The notes under the pieces were generated by a model, which was not told where the DNA came from, ran no database searches, and worked only from the letters and a program-made list of their open reading frames with translations. Position numbers and translations under genes: made by a program. 64,000 bases of DNA from Bdellovibrio sp. SKB1291214 (lineage in GTDB: Bacteria > Bdellovibrionota > Bdellovibrionia > Bdellovibrionales > Bdellovibrionaceae), in the NCBI RefSeq assembly GCF_002209355.2, contig NZ_CP106855.1:2666001-2730000 (forward strand), in the 5' to 3' direction. Shown here in pieces: positions 1-9,112 of the stretch. Positions within the stretch are counted from its first letter, which is position 1. The number at the start of each line of letters is the position of its first letter.

Positions 1-1268
1 GAAACCGCCTCGATTTGCGTCAGGCGTAGTAATTTTGGGTTTCTGTGAATGGAAGCCTCTATGGCATCTGCAACGATTTCCCAACGGATGAAGGGCTCAA
101 AGCTTTGTCCCAAGTTCGTGGATTTGTAAGAACCCACAAACCACTGACCTTTAGGATGAATGTAAACCGGGTAGTTTTGCTTTCCGAATTGAGGAATCTG
201 TTTCCAAGTTAGGCCGTCCTCCGTCGTGTAAATACCTTCGGCAGAGACAATCCCCCGCACCGAGGATTTGTTTTCAAAAGCGATCGAGTAAATTTCTCGC
301 TTCATCAATTCATCCGTCGTAATTGTGTTTTTGTCAGCGACGGGAGTTATTTCATGGGAAACCGAATTGCGCTTCCACCAAACTTCGCCATGACCATCCA
401 CTTTGCTTAATGCCCAGATGTTGGCTTCAGGCTTTGTGATTTCCACCCTTGAAAGCAATTGGGGGCCGCCCGGTGTTGCGCGAATGACCACTCCGCGAGT
501 GCTACTGGTGACGTAACCTAAAGATCGTTGCAAAGGGATTTGCGCACGTTGCGCGGAAACCAAGTATTCTCCATTTCGATGAGTAATGGGAATCCATTTA
601 TTATCAACGAAAGCCAAATTTGAAAAGTCCGCACGGGAAGCAAAGTGATTCACATCTACAAAGCCCACCATGTTGTTAAAGGAAATTTTCATAAAGCCTT
701 TTTCAAAACCTAAAGGCTGAACACGGCTTAAGCGGGGAACTGTGGTAATCACTTTTGCAAAACTATGAGCTTCACCACGTAAATACGTATCCATGATGTT
801 CACAAAAACGCCGACATCATCGTGGCGATTTTTTAGCATTGATAGTGGAACCCATCCGGTAACTTTGTCTTTGTAAGTTCGAACGCGCGCCCAGTAATCA
901 TCAGTTTCTAAAATCTCAACCGTCGCACCTGCATTTAAAACTTTAATGGCTCCGGAATCATTGCGATTCAACGACAAAAGCTGGCAGGCAGAGTTGGTAT
1001 CAACTAGTTTTGCAACTTGGATATCTTTCAGAATTTGTTTGGCTTCGAGTTCGTATTCTCGACGATCCCATCGAACACGGTAAGTGCTTTCGATTTGCGT
1101 GGAAATGAGTCTGCTTTCCAGAATCGTTCGACTCGCCTGGCCAGAGGAGAAAGGACTCTCTTTTGTTCGGTAAAATGAAATGGCCGCACTCGCATCGGTC
1201 GCTAAAGCCGCGTAAGCAGAAGAGGCTGCAAAAAAAATAGGAAGAACGGACAAAATTATCGAGTGCAT
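1..1268 (-). CDS. Secreted SH3-like/BNR-repeat protein, 3' end outside window
   Basis: The frame is open from an ATG at 1268 to the window edge (at least 422 codons), so the C-terminus is missing. The N-terminus reads as a signal peptide: a hydrophobic run, then SSAYA, cleaving near residue 20. Around residues 95-120 there is a bacterial SH3-like stretch (NAGATVEIL, then DDYWARVR, then GWVPLSML). The later part carries BNR/Ycf48-like strand pieces such as YTTEDGLTWKQIP and STNLGQSFEPF, which suggest a beta-propeller. A role in binding cell wall or surface ligands is inference from these folds. No enzymatic motif is visible. The gene is divergent from the acyl-CoA cluster across a 241-bp gap. 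Confidence 0.7.
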   Translation of the reverse strand, partial: MHSIILSVLPIFFAASSAYAALATDASAAISFYRTKESPFSSGQASRTILESRLISTQIESTYRVRWDRREYELEAKQILKDIQVAKLVDTNSACQLLSLNRNDSGAIKVLNAGATVEILETDDYWARVRTYKDKVTGWVPLSMLKNRHDDVGVFVNIMDTYLRGEAHSFAKVITTVPRLSRVQPLGFEKGFMKISFNNMVGFVDVNHFASRADFSNLAFVDNKWIPITHRNGEYLVSAQRAQIPLQRSLGYVTSSTRGVVIRATPGGPQLLSRVEITKPEANIWALSKVDGHGEVWWKRNSVSHEITPVADKNTITTDELMKREIYSIAFENKSSVRGIVSAEGIYTTEDGLTWKQIPQFGKQNYPVYIHPKGQWFVGSYKSTNLGQSFEPFIRWEIVADAIEASIHRNPKLLRLTQIEAV

Positions 1269-1509
1269 TCCTTATTGTGCTGCTCCATGGAGTCTCCTCT
1301 CAAGACCAGAACTTTTGACCCCAGGTCTAAAGTAAAGTACCTAAAAATGGCAGGAATTGTTGAAAATAGTCCATCTGACTTCGTTGTCGGAACTTTCCCT
1401 CTTGGGGCTTACGTAAAGTAACGCCTCACTGCGGAAATGTCTCCCTGCCTTGCACCTGGACCATTTTGAACAATTCAGTTTTACGAAGGATTTTAACACG
1501 GAGTGGTAT

Positions 1510-2370
1510 ATGGATATCAAATTGATCGGTATTGTGGGCGCGGGACAAATGGGGAACGGGATTGCTCAAGTGGCAGCAAACTTCGGTTTCAACGTCGTCA
1601 TGATGGACGTGAGCGGCGCTTCTCTTGAAAAAGGTATGGCGACAATTTCTGGTAGTTGTGATCGCTTGATCAAAAAGGCGACAATGACTGAAGCAGATAA
1701 AGCGGCCCTATTGGGTCGTATCAAGACAACTCAAGAAACTGCAGGCCTTAAAGATTGCGATATCGTGATTGAAGCTGCGACAGAAAACATTGATCTTAAG
1801 CTTAAAATTTTCAAAGACTTAGACAACACAGTTAAACAAGGTGCTTTACTGGTTTCCAACACGTCTTCAATCTCAATCACTAAAATCGCGGCTGTAACAA
1901 AGCGTCCTGACAAAGTGGCTGGTATGCACTTCATGAATCCAGTTCCTTTGATGAAACTTGTTGAAGGCATTCGTGGTTTACAAACTTCGGATGAAACTTT
2001 CAAAACAGTGAAAGCTTTGGCAGAAAAAATGGATAAAGTTTTCGTCGAAAGCGTGAAAGACATGCCAGGCTTTATCGTAAACCGCATCTTAATGCCAATG
2101 ATCAATGAAGCTGTTTACACTTTGCATGAAGGTATCGCTTCCGTGGAAAGCATCGACTCCGCTATGAAGTTGGGTACTAACCAACCTATGGGGCCTTTGA
2201 CATTGGCAGACTTTATCGGTCTGGACACATGCCTGGCGATCATGAACGTTCTTCATGAGGGTCTGGGTGATTCTAAATACCGCCCATGTCCACTTCTTGT
2301 GAAATACGTTGAAGCAGGTTGGATGGGTCGTAAATCGGGTCGTGGTTTCTACGACTACTCTCAAAAATAG
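1510..2370 (+). CDS. 3-hydroxybutyryl-CoA dehydrogenase (NAD-dependent)
   Basis: This enzyme oxidises 3-hydroxyacyl-CoA to 3-ketoacyl-CoA, or the reverse, with NAD(H) in the cytoplasm. The product is 286 aa, the usual length for short-chain HBDH. A Rossmann motif GAGQMG sits at residues 10-15. The catalytic His is His140 in the [13 protein letters not shown] block, followed by the conserved [11 protein letters not shown] helix. The start is set at 1510 because homologues begin close to the Rossmann strand and a GGAG lies just upstream. The frame also stays open to 1450, but that extension looks non-coding. Only 12 nt separate it from the crotonase gene, so the two are probably co-transcribed, with IcmF next. 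Confidence 0.93.
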   Translation: MDIKLIGIVGAGQMGNGIAQVAANFGFNVVMMDVSGASLEKGMATISGSCDRLIKKATMTEADKAALLGRIKTTQETAGLKDCDIVIEAATENIDLKLKIFKDLDNTVKQGALLVSNTSSISITKIAAVTKRPDKVAGMHFMNPVPLMKLVEGIRGLQTSDETFKTVKALAEKMDKVFVESVKDMPGFIVNRILMPMINEAVYTLHEGIASVESIDSAMKLGTNQPMGPLTLADFIGLDTCLAIMNVLHEGLGDSKYRPCPLLVKYVEAGWMGRKSGRGFYDYSQK

Positions 2371-2382
2371 GATTTAAATACT

Positions 2383-3183
2383 ATGGCAGGTTTTAGTTAT
2401 AAAACACTTCTTCTAGAGCAAAAAGCAAATGGCGTTTGGTTGTTAACGATCAACCGTCCGGAAGCTTTGAATGCTTTGAATTCCACCGTTCTTGAGGAAA
2501 TGGGCGAAGCTCTTCGTCAAATCGGCGAAATGCCGTATGTTGATGCAAGAGCACTTGTAATCACGGGTTCTGGCGAAAAAGCTTTCGTTGCTGGTGCTGA
2601 CATCAAAGAGATCAACGCCTTGGATGAAGAAAAAGGCATGATCTTCGCACAACGTGGTCAATCCGTTTTTCACGAACTCACTCTTTTAAAAATTCCTGTG
2701 ATCGCAGCCGTTAATGGATTTGCCTTGGGCGGCGGTTTGGAGTTGGCTCTGGGGTGCGATTTTATTTATGCGTCTGAAAATGCGAAATTCGGTTTGCCAG
2801 AAGTGAGCCTTGGATTGATCCCAGGTTTCGGCGGCACTGTTCGAATGGCTCGTGCTATCGGTCAACGGAAAGCACGTGAACTGACTTACACAGGCAACAT
2901 GATCACAGCTCCAGAAGCTTTATCGTACGGCCTTGTGAACAAAGTGGTTCCCCAAGCTGAGTTGATGGCAACGGTCATGAAAACTGTTGAAGCCATCTTG
3001 TCTAAAGCTCCGATTGCAGTTGGTATGGCGAAACGCTCGATCAACCAAGGCTGGGATTTGGATGTTGAAGAAGCGATGAAAAACGAAGCAGGAATCTTCG
3101 CCGAACTTTTCAACACAGAAGACGTTAAAGAAGGCACGGGTGCCTTTATCGAAAAACGGAAAGCAGCTTTTAAAGGGCAATAG
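2383..3183 (+). CDS. Enoyl-CoA hydratase/isomerase (crotonase family)
   Basis: A 266-aa crotonase-fold protein expected to hydrate trans-2-enoyl-CoA (crotonyl-CoA) to 3-hydroxyacyl-CoA. Oxyanion-hole segments AFVAGADIKEI and NGFALGGGLELALGCD are present. The two acidic residues used by true hydratases are both there, Glu120 (GGGLELAL) and Glu140 (LPEVSLGLIPG), with the usual 20-residue spacing. This favours hydratase over isomerase or decarboxylase activity. It follows the dehydrogenase gene by 12 nt with AGGA upstream of the ATG, and the two products catalyse consecutive steps. A GC-rich hairpin separates it from icmF. Confidence 0.92.
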   Translation: MAGFSYKTLLLEQKANGVWLLTINRPEALNALNSTVLEEMGEALRQIGEMPYVDARALVITGSGEKAFVAGADIKEINALDEEKGMIFAQRGQSVFHELTLLKIPVIAAVNGFALGGGLELALGCDFIYASENAKFGLPEVSLGLIPGFGGTVRMARAIGQRKARELTYTGNMITAPEALSYGLVNKVVPQAELMATVMKTVEAILSKAPIAVGMAKRSINQGWDLDVEEAMKNEAGIFAELFNTEDVKEGTGAFIEKRKAAFKGQ

Positions 3184-3191
3184 CTTTTCTC

Positions 3192-3210
3192 ACTCCGGCT
3201 CCGCCGGAGT
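3192..3210. other. Intercistronic GC-rich hairpin
   Basis: A perfect 8-bp inverted repeat (ACTCCGGC / GCCGGAGT) with a 3-nt loop lies between the crotonase and icmF stop/start. There is no T-tract, so it is more likely an RNA-stability or attenuation hairpin than a full terminator. A shorter CCGGC/GCCGG hairpin occurs upstream of the Sco gene at 28018-28032. Confidence 0.6.
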
Positions 3211-3260
3211 CGTTCTTATCGGCGGGGTGAAAATCCTTGCTGATGTTACATAAGGTTTTT

Positions 3261-6200
3261 ATGGCATACACTCCAAAGCATCCAGTTAGAATTGTCACGG
3301 CCGCAGCATTGTTCGACGGTCACGACGCCAGCATCAATATCATGCGCCGTATTTTACAAGATATGGGAGCAGAGGTCATCCATTTGGGCCACAACCGTTC
3401 CGTCAGCGATGTGGTGAAAGCCGTTTTGCAAGAAGGGGCGCAAGGCGTGTGCATCAGCTCTTATCAGGGCGGTCACATGGAATACTTCAAATACATGCGT
3501 GATCTTTTGAACGAAGCAGGGGCGGGCTACGTACAAATCTATGGCGGTGGCGGCGGAGTTATCGTTTACGACGAAAAGAAAGAACTTGAAGCCTATGGTA
3601 TTTCCCAAATCTTCCATCCAGACGACGGTCGTCGTTTAGGTCTGGAAGGCATGATCGAGATGATCGTAAAAGGTTGCGACTTCGATCTTTTAGAAAAACA
3701 AAAAGAGTTTAAAACTAAAAAGAACATCTTTTCAGGGGACACGGTTCCATCTGTAGAGCTTGGCGTTGCATTAACCGCTATTGAAAACGGCAGCAAAGAT
3801 GTTTCTTTGTCTTCTTATGGTCTTGATTCATTCAAGGCTAAGCAAGCTCCGTTGGTTTTGGGTATCACAGGTACGGGTGGTGCCGGTAAGTCGTCTTTGA
3901 TCGACGAATTGGTTCAACGTTACTTGAATGCTTATCCTGATAAAAAAATCGCGGTTGTCTGCGTGGACCCATCGAAACGTAAAACCGGCGGTTCCTTGTT
4001 AGGTGACCGTATTCGTATGAACTCTTTGTCTCGCACAAAGGTTTTCATGCGTTCTGTGGCTTCGCGTGGGTCAGGCCGTGAGATCGCATCAAGCCTCCCG
4101 GAAATCTTGAAATTCGTTCGTCAACTTGATTTTGATTTCATCATCGCTGAAACCTCCGGTATCGGTCAGGGCAATATGGCGATCACTGAAGTTTCCGACA
4201 TTTCTATGTACGTAATGACTTCTGATTTCGGTGCTCAGTCGCAGTTGGAAAAAATCGACATGATCGACTTTGCGGATTTGATTGCCGTGAATAAAGCCGA
4301 CCGTCGTGGTGCTTTGGATGCTCTTCGTGATGTGTCTAAGCAATATAGACGCTCTCGCAAGATTTTCGATAATTCCGTCGAGGTCCCGGTTTATTTAACT
4401 CAAGCGTCTCAATTCAATGATGGCGGCGTTAATAAATTATTCTTTAGAATCGCTGACGTTTTAGAAGAAAAACAACCGGGTCGCTGGTTGGTGGATCCTG
4501 CGTTCCGCGCAAACATTTTGTCTGCAGAGGAACACGGAATCATTTCAGCAGATCGTCAAAGCTATTTGGCAGAAATCGTATCCACGGTTCAAAAATACAA
4601 AAAACGCACAGAAGCTTTGGCGGAAGAGGCTTCTAAACTTGGCAGTCTTCAAAAGCTGGCTCCGATGCTTGGAACTTCTGCTGAAACAGTTCAGAAAGTT
4701 CAAGCGCAGCTTGAGTCTGAATTCACAGCCGAAGAATTAGATTCTTTAAAAAACTTTGATAAGTTGATCGAACGTTACTCTGGTGACGAACTTGTATTCC
4801 AAGTTCGTGACAAAGAACTTCGTCAAACTTTAACCCGTGAATCTTTAAGCGGAACTAAAATCCGCCGCGTGGTCGTTCCTAAAATGAAGGACTGGGGTGA
4901 TAGATTCCGTTACTTGAAACTTGAAAACGTTCCTGGTGAATTTCCATTCACAGGGGGAGTATTCCCACTAAAACGCGCGGATGAAGATCCTAAGCGTATG
5001 TTCGCAGGTGAAGGCACTCCAGAAAGAACAAACCGTCGTTTCCATTACCTGACTAAAGGTGAAACGGCTCATCGTCTGTCGACGGCCTTTGACTCTGTGA
5101 CTTTGTACGGACAAGATCCTGATCAACGCCCGGATATTTTTGGTAAAGTCGGGGAGTCCGGTGTCAGTATCTGTACATTGAATGATATGAAAAAGCTTTT
5201 TGCAGGCTTTGATCTTATCAATCCAAATACTTCAGTTTCTATGACGATTAACGGTCCAGCACCAATGATTTTGGCCTTCTATTTTAATACTGCGATTGAT
5301 CAGCAAGTTGAAAAGAAGGAAAAGGAACTGGGTCGCAAGGTCTCTCCTGAAGAATACAACGACATCGCTCTTTGGACGCTTCAACAAGTGCGCGGCACAG
5401 TTCAAGCGGATATCTTGAAGGAAGACCAAGGGCAAAACACGTGTATTTTCTCGATCAACTTTGCTTTGAAGATGATGGGGGATATTGCGGAATACTTTGT
5501 GAAGCAAAAAATCCGTAACTTCTATTCTGTTTCCATCTCCGGTTATCACATCGCAGAGGCGGGTGCGAATCCGATCTCTCAACTGGCGTTTACTCTTTCA
5601 AACGGTTTCACGTTCGTTGAGTACTACTTGTCCCGTGGTTTGAAGGTTGATGACTTTGCGCCGAACTTGTCGTTCTTTTTCTCAAACGGTCTAGATCCTG
5701 AATACTCCGTATTGGGCCGCGTGGCTCGTCGTATTTGGGCGGTGGCGATGCGCGACCTGTACAAGGCGAATGATCGCTCTCAAAAATTGAAATACCACAT
5801 CCAAACATCAGGTCGTTCACTGCATGCTCAAGAAATTGACTTCAATGACATCCGTACAACGTTGCAGGCGTTGCTTGCGATCTATGATAACTGCAACAGC
5901 TTGCATACGAACGCCTACGATGAAGCGATCACGACCCCGACCGAGGAATCTGTTCGTCGTGCAATGGCCATCCAAATGATCATCAACCGCGAGTTCGGTA
6001 TGACCATGAATGAAAACCCAATGCAGGGATCTTATTTCATGGATGAGTTGACGGACTTGGTTGAGGAAGCGGTTCTAAATGAATTCAAAAAGATCAGCGA
6101 GCGCGGCGGCGTGTTGGGGGCGATGGAAACTCAATACCAACGCTCTAAGATTCAAGAGGAATCATTGTACTATGAGCGCTTAAAACATGATGGCACATTG

Positions 6201-6500
6201 CCAATCATCGGTGTGAACACGTTCATCGATCCAAAAACCATGGCGGCGGACTATGTTCCTCCAAAAATTGAGCTAGCTCGTGCATCTTACGAAGAAAAAA
6301 ACCAACAGCTTGATAACGTTCATAAATACCATGAAGATCACAAGACCGAAGGTGAAGCCGCATTGAAAGAACTGAAAAACACCGTCCTTAACGGCGGCAA
6401 CATCTTTGCTTCATTGATGAAGGCCGCAAAATACTGCAGTCTTTACCAAATGACGACGGCCCTCTACGAAGTCGGCGGCCAATACCGAAGAAACCTTTAG
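3261..6500 (+). CDS. icmF: Fused isobutyryl-CoA mutase IcmF (B12-dependent)
   Basis: The enzyme interconverts isobutyryl-CoA and n-butyryl-CoA with adenosylcobalamin. In this family the G-protein chaperone is built into the chain. Domain order over 1079 aa: cobalamin-binding domain (DGHDAS, residues 19-24, with His21 as lower ligand), a MeaB-like GTPase (P-loop around 201-211, GxGGxGKS), then the mutase TIM barrel. The substrate-determining residues fit IcmF rather than methylmalonyl-CoA mutase: Phe568 in GGVFPLKR, and Gln725 in GQNTCIF where methylmalonyl-CoA mutase has Arg. Start 3261 is chosen for TAAGG five bases upstream and because the cobalamin domain begins directly after it. Upstream TTG/ATG codons at 3237 and 3243 are possible but poorly spaced. 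With its neighbours it suggests butyryl/valine-derived acyl-CoA metabolism. Confidence 0.95.
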   Translation: MAYTPKHPVRIVTAAALFDGHDASINIMRRILQDMGAEVIHLGHNRSVSDVVKAVLQEGAQGVCISSYQGGHMEYFKYMRDLLNEAGAGYVQIYGGGGGVIVYDEKKELEAYGISQIFHPDDGRRLGLEGMIEMIVKGCDFDLLEKQKEFKTKKNIFSGDTVPSVELGVALTAIENGSKDVSLSSYGLDSFKAKQAPLVLGITGTGGAGKSSLIDELVQRYLNAYPDKKIAVVCVDPSKRKTGGSLLGDRIRMNSLSRTKVFMRSVASRGSGREIASSLPEILKFVRQLDFDFIIAETSGIGQGNMAITEVSDISMYVMTSDFGAQSQLEKIDMIDFADLIAVNKADRRGALDALRDVSKQYRRSRKIFDNSVEVPVYLTQASQFNDGGVNKLFFRIADVLEEKQPGRWLVDPAFRANILSAEEHGIISADRQSYLAEIVSTVQKYKKRTEALAEEASKLGSLQKLAPMLGTSAETVQKVQAQLESEFTAEELDSLKNFDKLIERYSGDELVFQVRDKELRQTLTRESLSGTKIRRVVVPKMKDWGDRFRYLKLENVPGEFPFTGGVFPLKRADEDPKRMFAGEGTPERTNRRFHYLTKGETAHRLSTAFDSVTLYGQDPDQRPDIFGKVGESGVSICTLNDMKKLFAGFDLINPNTSVSMTINGPAPMILAFYFNTAIDQQVEKKEKELGRKVSPEEYNDIALWTLQQVRGTVQADILKEDQGQNTCIFSINFALKMMGDIAEYFVKQKIRNFYSVSISGYHIAEAGANPISQLAFTLSNGFTFVEYYLSRGLKVDDFAPNLSFFFSNGLDPEYSVLGRVARRIWAVAMRDLYKANDRSQKLKYHIQTSGRSLHAQEIDFNDIRTTLQALLAIYDNCNSLHTNAYDEAITTPTEESVRRAMAIQMIINREFGMTMNENPMQGSYFMDELTDLVEEAVLNEFKKISERGGVLGAMETQYQRSKIQEESLYYERLKHDGTLPIIGVNTFIDPKTMAADYVPPKIELARASYEEKNQQLDNVHKYHEDHKTEGEAALKELKNTVLNGGNIFASLMKAAKYCSLYQMTTALYEVGGQYRRNL

Positions 6501-6525
6501 GTAACAGTTTCCTTTTTGTACTGCT

Positions 6526-6550
6526 CTGCAGAACCGATGCGGTTCTGCAG
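6526..6550. repeat. Perfect 10-bp inverted repeat after icmF
   Basis: CTGCAGAACC and GGTTCTGCAG flank a 5-base loop (GATGC). It lies 26 bp after the icmF stop and 36 bp before a conventional terminator. It may be a 3' stability hairpin or a protein site; no T-tract follows. Confidence 0.6.
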
Positions 6551-6556
6551 GCAGCC

Positions 6557-6575
6557 AAAAGGTACGGCCTTACTT
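6557..6575. repeat. Dispersed intergenic repeat, copy 1
   Basis: The string AAAAGGTACGGCCTTACTT, followed by a CC-containing tail, recurs at 26827-26845 downstream of the YbhR-type permease. Both copies sit 3' of a gene and close to a terminator. The exact match is about 19 bp, too long for chance in 64 kb. Confidence 0.6.
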
Positions 6576-6586
6576 ACTCCATCCAA

Positions 6587-6613
6587 AAGGGAGTCGCAAG
6601 ACTCCCTTATTTA
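6587..6613 (+). terminator. Rho-independent terminator of the acyl-CoA cluster
   Basis: Stem AAGGGAGTC / GACTCCCTT with a GCAA tetraloop, followed by ATTTATTTCT. It is placed to end transcription after icmF. Confidence 0.8.
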
Positions 6614-6764
6614 TTTCTGACAACTAAGGAAATAAGCCTCTTCATTCGGGGAATCTCAATTTGAGAAGTTGCATACCCTAACAGTCACTGTCTAAGTCCT
6701 GGTCTTTCCCCAAGCATTCAGTTTGTTCTCACAGGATGGAACTCATTTTGCTATACTGGGTAGG

Positions 6765-8405
6765 ATGCACTCCAAAAAAGTTCTTTGGTTCACTTTCATT
6801 TTGAGTCTCTTTTCGATGCCGGCCCTTGCTAAGCGCACGGTTTGTACTATCACTTTGAATTCCGACAACGAGAAAAAAATCTTTACATCAAAGTATAAAA
6901 AAGAGGGCGTCGATTTCAAAGAGCTCACGGATTATAAAACAGATAACGACGATAAAAACTGGTTTGATAAAGCCTGCCAAAGTGGAGTCAAGTGTGACGC
7001 TTTGATCATCTCGGGTCATTTCGGCGGTACTTTCTTTGGTGAAGATACGAATCTAACTTTGCCTCTACAAACCTTAGAGCGAAAAGCCTGTTCAAAAACC
7101 TGTGATGGAATTTTGTCCCAGCCTAAAGAAGTTTATTTGTTTGGTTGCAACACCTTAGCGGATAAAGGCAAAGATCGTCGCACGCCTCAGCAGTACCGAG
7201 AAGTTTTATTAAACGACGGTATCTCTGAAGCCTACGTTGATCGCATCGTGGCAGCACGCTATAGTCCGGTCGGCGAATCCTTCAAATCAACGATGCAAAA
7301 AGTGTTTTCAGGAGTGCCACAAATCTACGGATTTGATTCTATTGGTCCCTCTGGAAAAACCGTTTCTTCTTTCCTTAAGAAGTACTTAAATCAAGTTCCA
7401 AATTATTCTCAGCGCCTGGATAATCTTGAAGCGCAAAAGGTGATGAATCAAGTCGCTCAAGGCAGTCAGATAGCGCAAAAGTTTAATGGAGAATGGAATA
7501 CCGCTATGAAGGGGACGGCCTCGGCGGCCTGCAGTGGAGCGGCTCCTGAAGAACGCAAGGAATGTAAGCTATTTGATCCCAATGCGTCCCAGTATGAAAA
7601 GATGCTAACGGTAGAGTCTTTGCTAAATGAGCCCGATCGTAAAAATCATTTCTTGGTGGTTGAAGAGTATTTAAACGGGATTAATATGAAAAAACTCTCT
7701 GCTGACGAGCAAGAGGTTTTGAATCGCATTAAAAATAATACGATTGCCGCAGAAGAGCTCAAATCACTCACGCCTAAATTAAATAATGTGCTGGAAACAA
7801 AACTTCCTTTGATGGATTTAGCGGGTAAAGTCGGCTGGATGTCATCCGATGAAGTGGCTGCAGAAATGGGTAAAACGATGACGGCTGCCATGAAAGGTGA
7901 TGGTTTAACCAACACCAAGGTTCAAGCATTCTGCTCTGTTCGAAACCCTCCAGACGTTGATAAAATCAGCGCTCAAGCAAGCTGGTATCAGAATAGCAAT
8001 TTCTTAACTGTAGTCGGCTGCTGGCAAGGAACAACGGGTAAAAAATCTCTTTCTACGGGTGTGGTCTCTCAGTTGGCTCGCCAGTTGGACAGTTCAGATC
8101 CTGATACCGCCGTCGAGGCCTTAGGCATGGTAAAATCCAGCGTCGGTGCAGACGCAGGCCTGCAAAAGAAAGTCGCTTCCATGCTGTACTCCAAAGATAT
8201 CAATATTTCTGCGGCAGCGATGTCGGTGTTAGGAAACGTGCAAAATCCTTCGCAGGAAGTGATTCAGATCGTGTCGCAAGGTTTAAATTCGCAAAACCCT
8301 GAGGTGGCAAGACGGTCTGCTTTTACAATTCGCAATATGGGTGTGCAAGACCCTGGTTTAAAACAAAAGGCCTTGCAAGTCGCTCCGCAAATGCAACCCT
8401 GGTAA
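6765..8405 (+). CDS. Secreted protein with caspase-like His/Cys pattern and C-terminal HEAT-like repeats
   Basis: 546 aa with a clear signal peptide ending ALA. The N-terminal half alternates hydrophobic strands with ALIISGHFGG (His85) and EVYLFGCNTLA (Cys128), then an IYGFDSIGPSGK segment. A strand ending in His-x-Gly and a later strand ending in Gly-Cys is the arrangement of clan CD (caspase/CHAT-like) cysteine peptidases, so a protease or protease-like role is inferred but not proven. The C-terminal third (about 430-540) shows helical repeats of HEAT type: AVEALGMVKSS, AAMSVLGNVQ, ARRSAFTIRNMG. Such repeats usually bind partners. The frame extends upstream to 6723, but the signal peptide fixes the start at 6765, with GGGTAGG upstream. 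It appears monocistronic. Confidence 0.75.
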   Translation: MHSKKVLWFTFILSLFSMPALAKRTVCTITLNSDNEKKIFTSKYKKEGVDFKELTDYKTDNDDKNWFDKACQSGVKCDALIISGHFGGTFFGEDTNLTLPLQTLERKACSKTCDGILSQPKEVYLFGCNTLADKGKDRRTPQQYREVLLNDGISEAYVDRIVAARYSPVGESFKSTMQKVFSGVPQIYGFDSIGPSGKTVSSFLKKYLNQVPNYSQRLDNLEAQKVMNQVAQGSQIAQKFNGEWNTAMKGTASAACSGAAPEERKECKLFDPNASQYEKMLTVESLLNEPDRKNHFLVVEEYLNGINMKKLSADEQEVLNRIKNNTIAAEELKSLTPKLNNVLETKLPLMDLAGKVGWMSSDEVAAEMGKTMTAAMKGDGLTNTKVQAFCSVRNPPDVDKISAQASWYQNSNFLTVVGCWQGTTGKKSLSTGVVSQLARQLDSSDPDTAVEALGMVKSSVGADAGLQKKVASMLYSKDINISAAAMSVLGNVQNPSQEVIQIVSQGLNSQNPEVARRSAFTIRNMGVQDPGLKQKALQVAPQMQPW

Positions 8406-8550
8406 AGCAATTCAAGGACTGGCGGCAAAAGTCGTCATTTTCTGATGAACTCGAATATATCGAATCTCATTCCGAGAATTCCGATTTAAAAGTCAATATA
8501 ACAGAATAGACGAACAGGCCCAGGCCCGGCGATTGCAATAGTAGTTCTCT

Positions 8551-8706
8551 ATGCAAAACAAAATATCCAAACTCAAAAAAGCAGTGGTTTACGTGACTAT
8601 CATTTTAGCAGGCGTCAATGTTCTTCTGACAGCGGTTAATGCTGTTTCCGGGGAACACGAAACGAAAGCCAGCTCCTTCCATAACTTAGCTTGGGAGAAA
8701 AGATAG
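8551..8706 (+). CDS. Small membrane or secreted protein (51 aa)
   Basis: A short frame, MQNKISKLKK onward. It has a basic N-terminus, one hydrophobic segment (residues 12-30) and a short polar tail ending in AWEKR. It could be a signal peptide with a short mature peptide, or a single-pass membrane peptide. An intrinsic terminator starts 13 bp after the stop, which supports a real transcription unit. No strong Shine-Dalgarno sequence is visible. No family is recognised. Confidence 0.5.
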   Translation: MQNKISKLKKAVVYVTIILAGVNVLLTAVNAVSGEHETKASSFHNLAWEKR

Positions 8707-8718
8707 AACCCAACAAAA

Positions 8719-8747
8719 AACGCCAGGCAGAACCTGGCGTTTTTTTT
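8719..8747. terminator. Bidirectional intrinsic terminator
   Basis: Stem CGCCAGG / CCTGGCG with loop CAGAA, flanked by A6 on the left and T8 on the right. It can serve the small gene on the plus strand and the convergent YeaQ-type gene on the minus strand. Confidence 0.9.
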
Positions 8748-8775
8748 CACAAGAAGTGAAATCTATTTTTTTGAT

Positions 8776-9021
8776 TTAATTTCTAGCAAGAAGGCGCGCC
8801 AACAACAGAATCACCATGGCTCCAAACACGGAAGCAAAAAAACCTGCCGGTTCTCCCTCCGCATACCAGCCTAATGCTTGACCGATATAAGTTCCGACAA
8901 CAGCTCCCACAATTCCCAGAACTGTCGTCATGATGATACCAAGACCTTGCTTACCAGGCATAAAGAAACGTGCAACAAGTCCTACAAGGAAGCCAATCAA
9001 CAATGTACCTAAAATGTGCAT
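8776..9021 (-). CDS. GlsB/YeaQ/YmgE-family (transglycosylase-associated) membrane protein
   Basis: 81 aa, almost entirely hydrophobic, with three predicted membrane segments and glycine-rich turns. It shows the family pattern LIGFLVGLVARFFMPGKQG at the N-terminus, then a glycine-zipper helix (GIVGAVVGTYIG) and a C-terminal helix. The family is a small stress-induced inner-membrane protein of unknown biochemistry; the name transglycosylase-associated is historical. AGGTATT-like purines precede the ATG. It is transcribed alone, convergent to the small gene at 8551. Confidence 0.85.
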   Translation of the reverse strand: MHILGTLLIGFLVGLVARFFMPGKQGLGIIMTTVLGIVGAVVGTYIGQALGWYAEGEPAGFFASVFGAMVILLLARLLARN

Positions 9022-9112
9022 CCAATACCTCCAGAGGAAAGTATTGGGGACTGCCGCCTGATAATCAAGTGGCTTTGTGGTTTAACAAAAACCAAGGGAA
9101 CCAGGCACCGTT

